From the IMG/VR virus record IMGVR_UViG_3300042691_013717, positions 1 through 47,937 of that record: a stretch of 47,937 bases of DNA; one strand, 5' to 3'. Source of the stretch: a virus. The position numbers and the translations under genes are program-made. Below the pieces are notes generated by a model. It did no database searches, was not told the origin of the DNA, and saw only the letters and a list, made by a program, of their open reading frames with translations. This document shows, piece by piece, positions 1 through 8,600 of the stretch (the first letter of the stretch is position 1; every line of letters begins with the position of its first letter).

Positions 1-2
1 TT

Positions 3-1067
3 ATCCCGGTGGTGAATGGCGGTACGGCTGCCTCATCTGTCCTTACTCTCCAGTCCACTTCTGGCGCTGGGACGACCGATTCAATTGTCTTTCGCACGGC
101 CTCCCAATTGGAGAGGATGCGCGTCAGTACGGCTGGGGATGTGCTTATCGGCTCTAGTAATGACGCTGGCGATACTCTTCGGTTTTTTGATGTCTACAAC
201 ACTAATACTGGATCAAACGCGGGTGTCATCACTAGATTGATTACGTCCAATGTTGCCGGGACCAGTACAGCAGTCGGGCAAATATTGAAGTACAAGAACG
301 GCACGATGCTGTTCCAAAACAACGAAACAAATTCCGCTGCCAGTATGCAGTTCTATGTTGGCGCGTCGGAGCGAGTGCGGATCACGTCCAGCGGCAATGT
401 CGGTATTGGAACGTCGAGTCCGGACGCCCTACTGACTGTAAATACTATCGCCAGTTTTGGTGATGGCGCAGTCACGACCCCATCCATCGCCCACAAAGGC
501 GACCTGAATACTGGATTCTGGTTTCCTGCGGCTGATGTGATTGCCGCTTCCACTGCTGGGTCTGAGCGAGTCCGTATTGATTCTTCCGGCAATGTCGGTA
601 TTGGAACTGGATCGACTATCCGCTCGATCCTGAACGCTTCCGTTGGAACCGTTACTGGCCCAACAGTGACTGCTGGCTTCACTCTTAGTGCTGTTTATAG
701 CGGCACAACAGCAGTTAATACTATTGATTGGAATTACTCTGGACAGAATGCGTCTCCCGTTCGGCTCGGGGCCACGTTTAACTCCGATGGGAACGGCATG
801 GAGATGGTGTTCTACACGAGTACCGCCCTTAGCGCCACTGGTTCTGAGAGGATGCGTCTGGACAAGGACGGAAGGCTGGCGATTGGCACATCTACTCCGG
901 CTACATCTGCTCGGCTTGAAATAGCAGGAACAACTGGCGCTTTGTTGGTTCCACGACTGACCACCACCCAGCGTGATGCCCTCACTGCCGTGAATGGAAT
1001 GATCATCTACAACACAACAACCAACACCATGCAGGGCCGAATTAACGGCGCATGGGCTGATATGTAA
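3..1067 (+). CDS. Tail fibre protein, C-terminal part (5' end cut by window)
   Basis: The frame is open to the left edge, so the GTG codons near base 9 are probably internal and the N-terminus lies outside the window. The visible 355 residues are Gly/Ser/Thr-rich and repeat the pattern ERVRI-(D/T)SSGNVGIGT three times (last copy ERMRLDKDGRLAIGT), a beta-rich repeat common in trimeric phage fibres. The C-terminus (TTTQRDALTAVNG, IIYNTTTNTMQGRINGAW) is a widespread ending of phage fibre proteins. Likely role: host surface recognition at the distal tail. It heads a run of closely spaced + strand genes. Family assignment is from motif memory; receptor specificity cannot be inferred. Confidence 0.85.
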   Translation: MPVVNGGTAASSVLTLQSTSGAGTTDSIVFRTASQLERMRVSTAGDVLIGSSNDAGDTLRFFDVYNTNTGSNAGVITRLITSNVAGTSTAVGQILKYKNGTMLFQNNETNSAASMQFYVGASERVRITSSGNVGIGTSSPDALLTVNTIASFGDGAVTTPSIAHKGDLNTGFWFPAADVIAASTAGSERVRIDSSGNVGIGTGSTIRSILNASVGTVTGPTVTAGFTLSAVYSGTTAVNTIDWNYSGQNASPVRLGATFNSDGNGMEMVFYTSTALSATGSERMRLDKDGRLAIGTSTPATSARLEIAGTTGALLVPRLTTTQRDALTAVNGMIIYNTTTNTMQGRINGAWADM

Positions 1068-1074
1068 GGAACCC

Positions 1075-1413
1075 ATGTCTATCACCTACGATTGGATATT
1101 CAACCCGCTCGTCGTAAAGCCAGTCGAAGGCTCCCTGACGGACGTAGTCATCATTGTTGATTGGCAGCGCACAGCCGTCGATGGGGTGTATTCTTCGCTC
1201 TGTTATGGTCAGGTCATTCTTGGCCCCCCGAATCCTGCCGCCTACACTCCCTTCAACAGCCTGACGAAATCTCAGGTCCAGGGATGGGTTGTCGCGGAAC
1301 TCACTCAACCGACCGTCGACCAACTCGACGCCAGCTTGGCGAGGGAAATCGAAAACCAAAAGAACCCTCCTTTGGTTCCCATGCCCCCGCCGTGGGATAC
1401 TCCTTCTAACTGA
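1075..1413 (+). CDS. Small tail-fibre-associated protein (DUF7936-like)
   Basis: A 112-residue protein that starts 7 bases after the fibre stop, with AAGGA just upstream of the ATG. It opens with MSITYDWIFNPLVVKP and has a predicted beta-strand-rich middle (DVVIIVDWQRTAVDG) followed by a helix-like segment (FNSLTKSQVQGWVVAEL). Small proteins of this layout often follow fibre genes in phages of aquatic bacteria. No catalytic motif is visible. A role as a fibre partner or chaperone is inferred from position only. Confidence 0.6.
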   Translation: MSITYDWIFNPLVVKPVEGSLTDVVIIVDWQRTAVDGVYSSLCYGQVILGPPNPAAYTPFNSLTKSQVQGWVVAELTQPTVDQLDASLAREIENQKNPPLVPMPPPWDTPSN

Positions 1414-1421
1414 GGCCTTCA

Positions 1422-1796
1422 ATGTACAAGTCTGAATCTGCCGACTTCATCTCTAAGCTCCTGCACGGCGTCACTGCCGCGCACATGCTGCACCTCATGA
1501 CGAAAGGCCCTGGTAGCTACGCTGCGCACAAGGCTCTCGGCGCTCTGTACGAAGGGCTTGGTGATAAGGCCGATTCCCTCGCTGAAGAGTGCATGGGTGT
1601 GCATGGTGTGATTGAGTCCTTCCCTTCTGAGAAGTTCTCAGCGCCGAAGAACCCCGTGTCGTTCGTAGAGGAACTCTACCGCTATGTCACGGACAATCGA
1701 GACAAGGTTGGGCAGGAGTCTCACCTCCAGAATACTGTAGACGAGATCCTCTCCCTACTTGCCTCCACCATGTATAAACTGAGAAACCTAGCGTAA
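1422..1796 (+). CDS. Small helical protein, DUF5856/ferritin-like
   Basis: 124 residues, apparently all helical. It has the arrangement of a phage family annotated DUF5856: an N-terminal helix with HGVTAAHMLHLMTKGPGSYAAHKALGALYEGL, a second helix DKADSLAEECMGVHGVIE, and a C-terminal helix ending in LASTMYKLRNLA. Conserved His and Glu residues (H24, H36, E44, E55, H60 region) could form a Dps/ferritin-like four-helix bundle, but metal or DNA binding is not shown. It lies between fibre and holin-like genes in a tight + strand run. Function unknown. Confidence 0.55.
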   Translation: MYKSESADFISKLLHGVTAAHMLHLMTKGPGSYAAHKALGALYEGLGDKADSLAEECMGVHGVIESFPSEKFSAPKNPVSFVEELYRYVTDNRDKVGQESHLQNTVDEILSLLASTMYKLRNLA

Positions 1797-1805
1797 GGAT
1801 ACATC

Positions 1806-2126
1806 ATGTCTTTCATGTCGAAGCTCAAGGGGTTCTTCTCTCCACGGTCTGTATCCAAGTTCTACGGATACGTCTCTTCTGTCTACCCGATTGTTGAATT
1901 CATCGCTATCGCTACTCCCACGAAGATGGACGACCAGATCGTCGCTGTCGCCAATCAGCTTGGGGTTAAGGCTATGCTTGAAGGCTCCGTGCCGAAGGGT
2001 GAGGTCTTGAAGAACATCGCCGTACAGGCTGCTCGAAAGAAGATGCCTGAAGTCCCTGCGGAGATTGTAGCCAGAGCCGTTGAGGCTGCGTATCAGCAGA
2101 TGAAGGCTCGTGAGTTCTCGCAATAG
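1806..2126 (+). CDS. Small holin-like or membrane-associated phage protein
   Basis: 106 residues, with AAGGA seven bases before the ATG. A basic N-terminus (MSFMSKLKGFFSPRSVSKF) precedes one moderately hydrophobic stretch (YGYVSSVYPIVEFIAIATPT) and a charged helical C-terminus. The pattern TPTKMDDQIV after the hydrophobic helix resembles small phage proteins annotated as LL-H-type holins, but only one clear membrane-capable segment is present. The candidate endolysin is far away on the other strand, so lysis function is tentative. It could instead be a small structural protein. Confidence 0.4.
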   Translation: MSFMSKLKGFFSPRSVSKFYGYVSSVYPIVEFIAIATPTKMDDQIVAVANQLGVKAMLEGSVPKGEVLKNIAVQAARKKMPEVPAEIVARAVEAAYQQMKAREFSQ

Positions 2127-2154
2127 CTTGTACAATGTCAGATGAGGTATCAAC

Positions 2155-2379
2155 ATGACTGATCAGTTCATCTACATTGAAAACGAAAAGGTTCACTTCA
2201 GTGAGCTTAACGAAGAAGAGAAGTATTTGGTGTCCCAGATCACGGACATCAACAACAAGTTGGCGCAGTTGCAGTTCAGCGCCGATCAGTTGAATGCTTC
2301 TAAGGGTGCTTTCAGCGCCAAACTCATCGCCAGCAGGAAGAAGGAAGAGCAGGAAGTCAAAGAACCCGCTCTCGTCTAG
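2155..2379 (+). CDS. Small coiled-coil protein, DUF6447-like
   Basis: 74 residues, starting ATG after GAGGT. A short N-terminal beta-like segment (QFIYIENEKVHFSELNEEEK) leads into a helix ending in Lys/Glu-rich sequence, with Gln/Leu spacing (ITDINNKLAQLQFSADQLNA) suggesting a coiled coil. The layout matches tiny proteins next to tail genes in many environmental phages. No enzymatic motif. Function unknown. Confidence 0.5.
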   Translation: MTDQFIYIENEKVHFSELNEEEKYLVSQITDINNKLAQLQFSADQLNASKGAFSAKLIASRKKEEQEVKEPALV

Positions 2380-2381
2380 GA

Positions 2382-4292
2382 ATGCCGCTCGTCAAAATCC
2401 AACCTAAACCGGGAATCGTCAAGGACGTTACAGAATACTCCTCGGAGGGCTTCTGGTATGACGCCGACAAGATCCGGTTCAGGCTTGGATACCCTGAGGT
2501 GATCGGGGGGTGGCGGGCATATGCAAATGCCGAGACCATCTACGGCACTTGCAGGTCGATGATTCAATGGACGTCCCTGTCCCTAGAGAGGTTCATAGGG
2601 ATAGGGACGAACCAGAAATACTACGTCGAAGCTGGGCAGTACATCAACGACATCACCCCACTGAGGACGACAATCGCCCTGGGGAGCAACCCGTTCCAGA
2701 CCCAGGAAGTCGGCACCGGGAAGATGAAGGTCACCACTCCTTCCGGCCACGATGCAATTGAATATGATTGGGTCACATTCTCCGGCGCTACTGGTTTTGA
2801 CGGGTTCACAGCGGATCAGCTTAACGTAGAGGTTCAGATCACTGAGGTCATAGATGCTACCAGCTTCTATGTAGTGTTTCCTGCTGGCGCTACAATCACT
2901 CCCTCTACCTCTGGTGGTGGCGCTGGAGTCAGTGCCGCGTTCCAGTTGAACATCGGTCTCAACAGTCAGGTCTACGCTACTGGCTGGGGTTCTGGCCCTT
3001 GGGGTCGTGGCCCTTGGGGTAGCGCGTTTTCCCCCACTAGCCCAACAGACAACCTACGCATCTGGTCGAACTCCAACTACGGCCAGGACCTGATCATTAA
3101 CCCTCGCTACGGCAACATCTACTACTGGAGCGCCACAGTTCTGGACCCATTGAATACCAGGGCAGTCCCTTTGTCCTCTATTGCTGGCGCTAACGAAGCG
3201 CCGACAGTTGCTCTCCAGGTCCTTGTGTCCGACATCGACAGGCATGTCATCGCTTTCGGGTGTAACGACATTGGCTCCTCAGAGCAGAACTTGCTCCTCG
3301 TGCGGTGGTCTTCCCAGGAAGACTATCTGGACTGGGAGCCAAGAACTGACAATACTGCTGGCGGGTTCACTGTATCGAGCGGCTCTGAGATTGTAGCCGC
3401 TATTCCGACCCAGCAGCAGATCCTGGTCTTCACGGACAAGGCGCTGTTCACCATGTCCTACACTGGCCCTCCGTATACGTTCAGCTTCACTCGTATCGGC
3501 GAGTCTGTTTCTATCATTGGACCCAAAGCTGGTGTCGATGCTAGAGGCACAGTGTACTGGATGGACAACAACAACTTCTATATGTATAGCGGAAGTGTTG
3601 TGAAGATGCAGTGTCCAGTGTTGAGCTATGTGTTCTCTGATCTGGAGTGGAGCCAGAAGGCGAAGGTCGCCGCTGGTGTAAATGCTCAGTTCAACGAAAT
3701 CTACTGGTGGTATCCCAGTGTTACTGACGGCACTGGCGAGAACAGCAGGTACGTCTGCTATAACTACGTCGAGAACCTCTGGACTATCGGCACCATGGAT
3801 CGCACTGCATGGCTTGATCTAGCCACCGATGGATTCCCTATTGGCGCTATGCCTGATGGTGCCAATCTGCTCCAAGCCAATACCACGACCAACCTCTACC
3901 AGCACGAGTACGGATACACTGCTGATGGCTCCAACATTGTGGCGCGTGTCACCTCTGGCCCCATTGATATCGAGGATGGAGAGCAGTTCTCGTTCATCAG
4001 CAGGATCATTCCTGACGTTCAGTTCGTTACGGACCCAAGGGTCAGCGCCGCAGGGATCACCAAGAAGGTGAATATCCAGGTCTACGGCGTCAACTACCCA
4101 ATGAGCCAATCCGGGTATCAGACTAATACCGTCCTTGTGCAAGGTGAAACACCCGCCTCTACCCAGAAGAACCTGAGGATCAGGGCGCGACAGATTGTCC
4201 TGAAGGCAGAGTCTTTTACGGGTGGGGATCCGGTGTACAAGTGGAGGCTTGGATCTAATCGTCTTCAGATCCAGCCGGACGGTATGAAGTGA
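2382..4292 (+). CDS. Virion structural protein, P22 gp10-like stabilisation/tail-hub type
   Basis: 636 residues. The opening MPLVKIQPKPGIVKDVTEYS then GFWYDADKIRFRLGYPEVIGGW is typical of large phage structural proteins annotated as packaged-DNA stabilisation or tail-hub proteins. The body is beta-rich and aromatic, with recurring Tyr/Trp-Gly segments (GWGSGPWGRGPWGSAF near residue 205; WYPS, YNYVENLWTIG near 450-470), consistent with a propeller-like fold. Likely role: sealing or extending the portal vertex. It is followed by a GTGA-overlapping small gene, so the two are probably translationally coupled. The exact position in the virion is inferred. Confidence 0.6.
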   Translation: MPLVKIQPKPGIVKDVTEYSSEGFWYDADKIRFRLGYPEVIGGWRAYANAETIYGTCRSMIQWTSLSLERFIGIGTNQKYYVEAGQYINDITPLRTTIALGSNPFQTQEVGTGKMKVTTPSGHDAIEYDWVTFSGATGFDGFTADQLNVEVQITEVIDATSFYVVFPAGATITPSTSGGGAGVSAAFQLNIGLNSQVYATGWGSGPWGRGPWGSAFSPTSPTDNLRIWSNSNYGQDLIINPRYGNIYYWSATVLDPLNTRAVPLSSIAGANEAPTVALQVLVSDIDRHVIAFGCNDIGSSEQNLLLVRWSSQEDYLDWEPRTDNTAGGFTVSSGSEIVAAIPTQQQILVFTDKALFTMSYTGPPYTFSFTRIGESVSIIGPKAGVDARGTVYWMDNNNFYMYSGSVVKMQCPVLSYVFSDLEWSQKAKVAAGVNAQFNEIYWWYPSVTDGTGENSRYVCYNYVENLWTIGTMDRTAWLDLATDGFPIGAMPDGANLLQANTTTNLYQHEYGYTADGSNIVARVTSGPIDIEDGEQFSFISRIIPDVQFVTDPRVSAAGITKKVNIQVYGVNYPMSQSGYQTNTVLVQGETPASTQKNLRIRARQIVLKAESFTGGDPVYKWRLGSNRLQIQPDGMK

Positions 4293-4585
4293 ACCGCAAT
4301 ACCCCGATACAGCCTCTTCCCAAGCCACCTTCGGAGTACGATCAGTCGTACTTCGATTCTCTCATCAGAAACCTTGGGATCCACATCTACAATCAGCGCA
4401 TTCCTGGGGAACTCGTTGGGAGTGCGCTCATGTTATTGCAGTGTCCACGGAGCGGGTATGGGCTTAGGGATGGCATGGTGTGGGCAGATGGAGATGGCCT
4501 GCTAAGGATTGTCCTGCCTGGGCAGATCTTCGCTCCAAGCAACAAGATAAAGATTAAACTGGGTACGGTGACTGTAACGACATGA
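4289..4585 (+). CDS. Small conserved virion-region protein
   Basis: 98 residues, starting at GTG in the overlap GTGA with the previous stop, so translational coupling sets this start. Pro-rich N-terminus (IQPLPKPPSEYDQSYFDSLIRNLGIHIYN), then a segment with GLRDGMVWADGDGLLRIV. Small proteins with an N-terminal helix followed by 'G-L-R-x-G-x-x-W-x-D' occur beside gp10-like genes in many environmental phages. It ends in an ATGA overlap with the next gene. Virion association is likely from position; function unknown. Confidence 0.55.
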   Translation: MNRNTPIQPLPKPPSEYDQSYFDSLIRNLGIHIYNQRIPGELVGSALMLLQCPRSGYGLRDGMVWADGDGLLRIVLPGQIFAPSNKIKIKLGTVTVTT

Positions 4586-5682
4586 GCAAGGGTATTGCGT
4601 CTATCGCTAATCAGGTTGCGTCGAGAGGCAGGGGTGGAGATTCCACCCTTTTGCACATTCAGCCCGGGGAACTTGCGGGTATCGCGGCGCTCTTGGGCCA
4701 GGATATTACGATCAACCCCGAGACGGGATTGCCTGAGGCATTCTCGTGGAAGAAGTTGCTGGGTGCGATTGGGTTGGGGGCTGCGGCTGCTGGTATTGCT
4801 ATCGGCACTGGGGGCGCTGGTGGCGGACTGAGTGCCAAGCTGGCGGCTCTTGCTGGAAAGATTGGCCTTGGCGCTGGGGTTTCTGGGGCAGCTAAAGCCG
4901 GGACCGCCGCTGGAATTAGTAAATTCCTGGGTTCTGTTGCTGTTCCCGCTCTCGTCAGTAGTGCTACCTCTCAGGCTGTCGGTGCCGCCATGCCTGATCC
5001 TAAGAAGCAAAACCAGCAGCAACTCAGCGATGCACGCAAGTACATTGAAGACATGAACAAGCGTGAGTATGCTAGGCAGCGTTTCATGTCTGATGCCTAT
5101 GCTCCTCCGGCTACCCCGCCCCAGCAGCAGCAGGCTCCGACTGAACCCGGCGGTATCGCCAGCACCCTCGGCATGAATCCATTCTTTCCTTCTGGCGCTG
5201 TGAATATGGCTGAGGGCGGCAAACTGGAACCCGAAGAGCAGAAAGCCCAGCATATCATCCGCGATGCTATGAGCGCCATCCGTGGTGAGGGCGAGGACCC
5301 TGAGGGCGCTCTAAACACCTACATTGCGTACTACGGCAAAGAGGCGCTTCAGGATCTGTACAAGCGCATGTCTGGTAAAGGTGAAGAGGAAAACAACGCT
5401 GAGGGTGAAGAGGAATACAACCCACCACAGGGAATGGTAAAAGGTCCCGGCAATGGAATGGATGATATGGCTACTGCTCGTATGGCGCATGGTGGTCAGA
5501 AAGTTCTCCTGTCGAACGACGAGTTTATCATACCTGCTGATGTTGTGTCAGGGCTTGGGGACGGCAGCAGTGAATCTGGTGCCAGGAAACTGTACGCGAT
5601 GATGGATCGTGTGCGTAAGGACAGGACAGGCACGACCAAGCAGCCTGGGAAGATTAAGGACAGCAGGGTTCTCCCTGCGTAG
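4582..5682 (+). CDS. Virion protein with Gly/Ala-rich membrane-like segment
   Basis: 366 residues, ATGA overlap with the preceding gene. Residues about 50-140 form a Gly/Ala-rich hydrophobic region (LLGAIGLGAAAAGIAIGTGG and following) that could insert in a membrane. The C-terminal third contains KVLLSNDEFIIPADVVSGLG followed by GDGSSESGARKLYAMMDRVR, a strongly recurring ending in phage structural proteins of aquatic phages. Gln- and Glu-rich linkers lie between. It precedes the three giant genes and may belong to the same ejection or internal-virion group. Molecular function unknown. Confidence 0.55.
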   Translation: MSKGIASIANQVASRGRGGDSTLLHIQPGELAGIAALLGQDITINPETGLPEAFSWKKLLGAIGLGAAAAGIAIGTGGAGGGLSAKLAALAGKIGLGAGVSGAAKAGTAAGISKFLGSVAVPALVSSATSQAVGAAMPDPKKQNQQQLSDARKYIEDMNKREYARQRFMSDAYAPPATPPQQQQAPTEPGGIASTLGMNPFFPSGAVNMAEGGKLEPEEQKAQHIIRDAMSAIRGEGEDPEGALNTYIAYYGKEALQDLYKRMSGKGEEENNAEGEEEYNPPQGMVKGPGNGMDDMATARMAHGGQKVLLSNDEFIIPADVVSGLGDGSSESGARKLYAMMDRVRKDRTGTTKQPGKIKDSRVLPA

Positions 5683-5690
5683 GAGTAGAG

Positions 5691-8600
5691 ATGGCAGATC
5701 CGCTTCAGACTAGTGTACAGACTCAGGATATTCCTGAGTACCTCAGAGATTACCGCTCGGCTCTACTTAACGCTGCCTTCCAGAGTGTCTTCAGCAGGCC
5801 ATTCTTGCAGCAGAACTTTCCTGGCGCTACTTGGTATAACGCCGGGGCGCAGGCTCCTGCCACGGCTGCTCCCACCGGAACCCCTACTGGGACTGCTGCC
5901 GGTACTGCCACTGGCACTACTCCTGGCGGCGATACTCGTACAGATCTTCAGGCTCCAGAAGACCCCACTGCCAAGTCTACTTCCGTTAACAGGATTGCCA
6001 ACGCCCTGGCTATGGTGTCCGGCCAAATGCCCAAGATCCTTGGGATGGTCTGGGACCCTAAGACCAGGACGTACATTCCTGAGGCGTACAAGAATGTTGT
6101 CACGAAGGGGATGGCGAATGGTGGTACTGTCGGTGCCGCCAATTCAACCCCCGAGGACATCATCAAAGCCTACGAAGAACTTCGCAAGAACATGCCTGTT
6201 GGCCTCTTGCCTGATCTCTATGGCGCTGAGGGGTTCAAGAATCTGACTGGCGGCGTAACGCTTCCTGGAAGCAGGAACCCGTTTGGCGGGGGTCGAGGCC
6301 CTACCCAGACATCCTTGTACACCACTGGAACCGACTTCGGGACCACGCTTACTGACTACAACCGTCCTCCCGATATCACGACTGGAACGCCAGTGACTGT
6401 TGGGACTAGGGTTCCTGGTACTGGAGGTGGGTATGGTGCAGCCCCTGGTTACGGCACTGGGGTTACTGGCGTGCCTCGCGTCACTACTGGCGCTGGCGGT
6501 ACTACTGCTGGCTCTAGGCCTACTGGCGGTAGCACTGCTGGAGGCGTTTCGGCTGCTGGTAATGTCTCTGGCGCTCCGGCATTTGGATCGCCGGGGTCTA
6601 CCAATGTCGCTCCGATCTTTACTGCTGGCGCTGCCGGAACGACTGCGGCGAGTCAGGGAGCGGGTGGGTATAACCCGACTCAGTACGCCACCGATCAACA
6701 GGCCGCTGGATTGGCTTCACTCCTTGGTGGGCAGGTTGCGAGTACGAACCCAATAGGGCCTGTCGCTCCTCCCCCGCAGAATCTGATCAACTTTGGGGAC
6801 GGCGCTCAGTTGAATGCTGGCCTGATCCAGCAGGCGCTTGGTCCAATTACTGTTGACGGCGTGACTCGCGCCAGAACTCCTAGCGAGATGACCCAGTCTC
6901 TTGCTGGCTTGCGTACGGAGATTGCGGCTTCTGGCGGAAGCACTTCGCAGGTTGACAGGTTGATTCAGCAGAACAATCAGGCCTACGCTTCTGGCGCTGC
7001 TACTTCTCCTGTGGGACAAGCCACGGCACCTCCTCCTGTAGCCACTCCTCCTCCGGTGACGACTCCTCCTTCCGCAAAACAGTCTCAGGTTGAGAGTCTG
7101 ATTGCGGCATCCCAGCAGAACCCGTTTGTTCCTGGCGCGAGTGTGAGTGCCACTGGCAATGGGTCTGCCACTGTCTCCAACCCAACCATGGGAGCTATTT
7201 CCCAAGGAGTTCAGGGCCTGCTAGATATACTCCAGCAGGTTGAACAGCCTACTGGCAAAGGTGCTGTGGCAAGCGCGGTAGCGCCTGCTGCCAGCCAGCC
7301 TGCTCCTATCTACACCCCTCCTCCCGCTGCTGATACGATGGCCGTTCCGCAGAAGCAAGACCCGATCCAGAGCTTGATTGCTTCTTCGCAGCAGCTTCCC
7401 TACACGCCTTCGCCCACCCCTGTTGTTCCCGAAGCCGGGACTACTGCTATCTCCAGCCCGACTATGGGAGGCATCTCTCAGGGCGTCCAGGGGTTACTGG
7501 ATATACTCCAGCAGGTCAACCAATCCGCACCGGAAAGCACTGCACTAAGCGAAACCTTCTCTCAGCCGGAACCCGCTCCCTCGTACGAACCTGCCCCTGT
7601 ATACGAACCTGAGCCTGTATACGAGCCTGAGCCTACTTACGAGCCAGCCCCTTTGTATGAAGCTGCCCCCGCATACGAGCCTGCTCCCGTGTATGAACCT
7701 GCTCCCTCGTACGAACCCGCTCCTCAGGTTGACTTTGGTGGCGCTTACGATTTCTTCGATCAACCCACTGCCGCCTCTGATTACCAGATGGACGGCGCTA
7801 ACGGCCTTTCACAGTTTGAGATCGGCTCAGACGGGATGGTCATGAACTACAAGCGGGGTGGCGTTATCCGTAGGGTCGTCGGTGGTCCGGTTGACCCGGC
7901 GGGTGGCTTCAGCGCAACTGGAACCAACACTGCCACCACCCAGTCTCCCACCCCGAATCTCCTTGGGATCGGCACTGCACAGACTCCTGCTTCTGGCGGG
8001 TTTGGCGGAACCGGAGGCCTCTCCTCCCTGTTTAGCTCTCTCAACCCGACCGCGCCGACCCAGAACATGTTCAATCCCCCGCCTGTCTACGGCGCACAGC
8101 GGTTGCTTGGGTTTGGACAGGACTTCGGGCAGTACAGACCGAATGTTGGATTCACTGCCAGCAACCTGACCACCAGCGCACTTTCTGGGGCAGGGATGCT
8201 GCCTAGCGTCTTCTCTCAGTTCACTGACCCGAGTGGCAGGGCATACACTGCAATCGAACCCCAGAGCGATTTTGGCAAGGGCGTCTCTAATATCAACTAC
8301 GCCACCGACTTAGCCAACAGGCTGGCTGCCATGGGTACGGGCCTTGCGGAACAGGTTGGGCAGCAGGGTCAGATTCCTAGCTACCTGATGTCGATGATGC
8401 CGAGCATCCAGCAGATGGGCTTTGCGGATGCGATCAAGGTAGCGCCGATCACTGCTCCAACTCTTGCGGCACCTACTGGCGTTACTGCTCCCTCTTTGCA
8501 GTCTTTTGAGATGGGAGCGCCGCAGACTGTCGCCGGACAGAGCATGGATATCCTGGGGAGGCTGGGCGGGTTGAGTCCTGCTTTGCTTCAGGGTGTTCCC

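Noticed and set aside
4393-5253. 286-residue - strand open frame
   Set aside because: Antisense to structural genes with RBS and overlaps; composition is a mirror of Gly/Ala-rich coding sequence.
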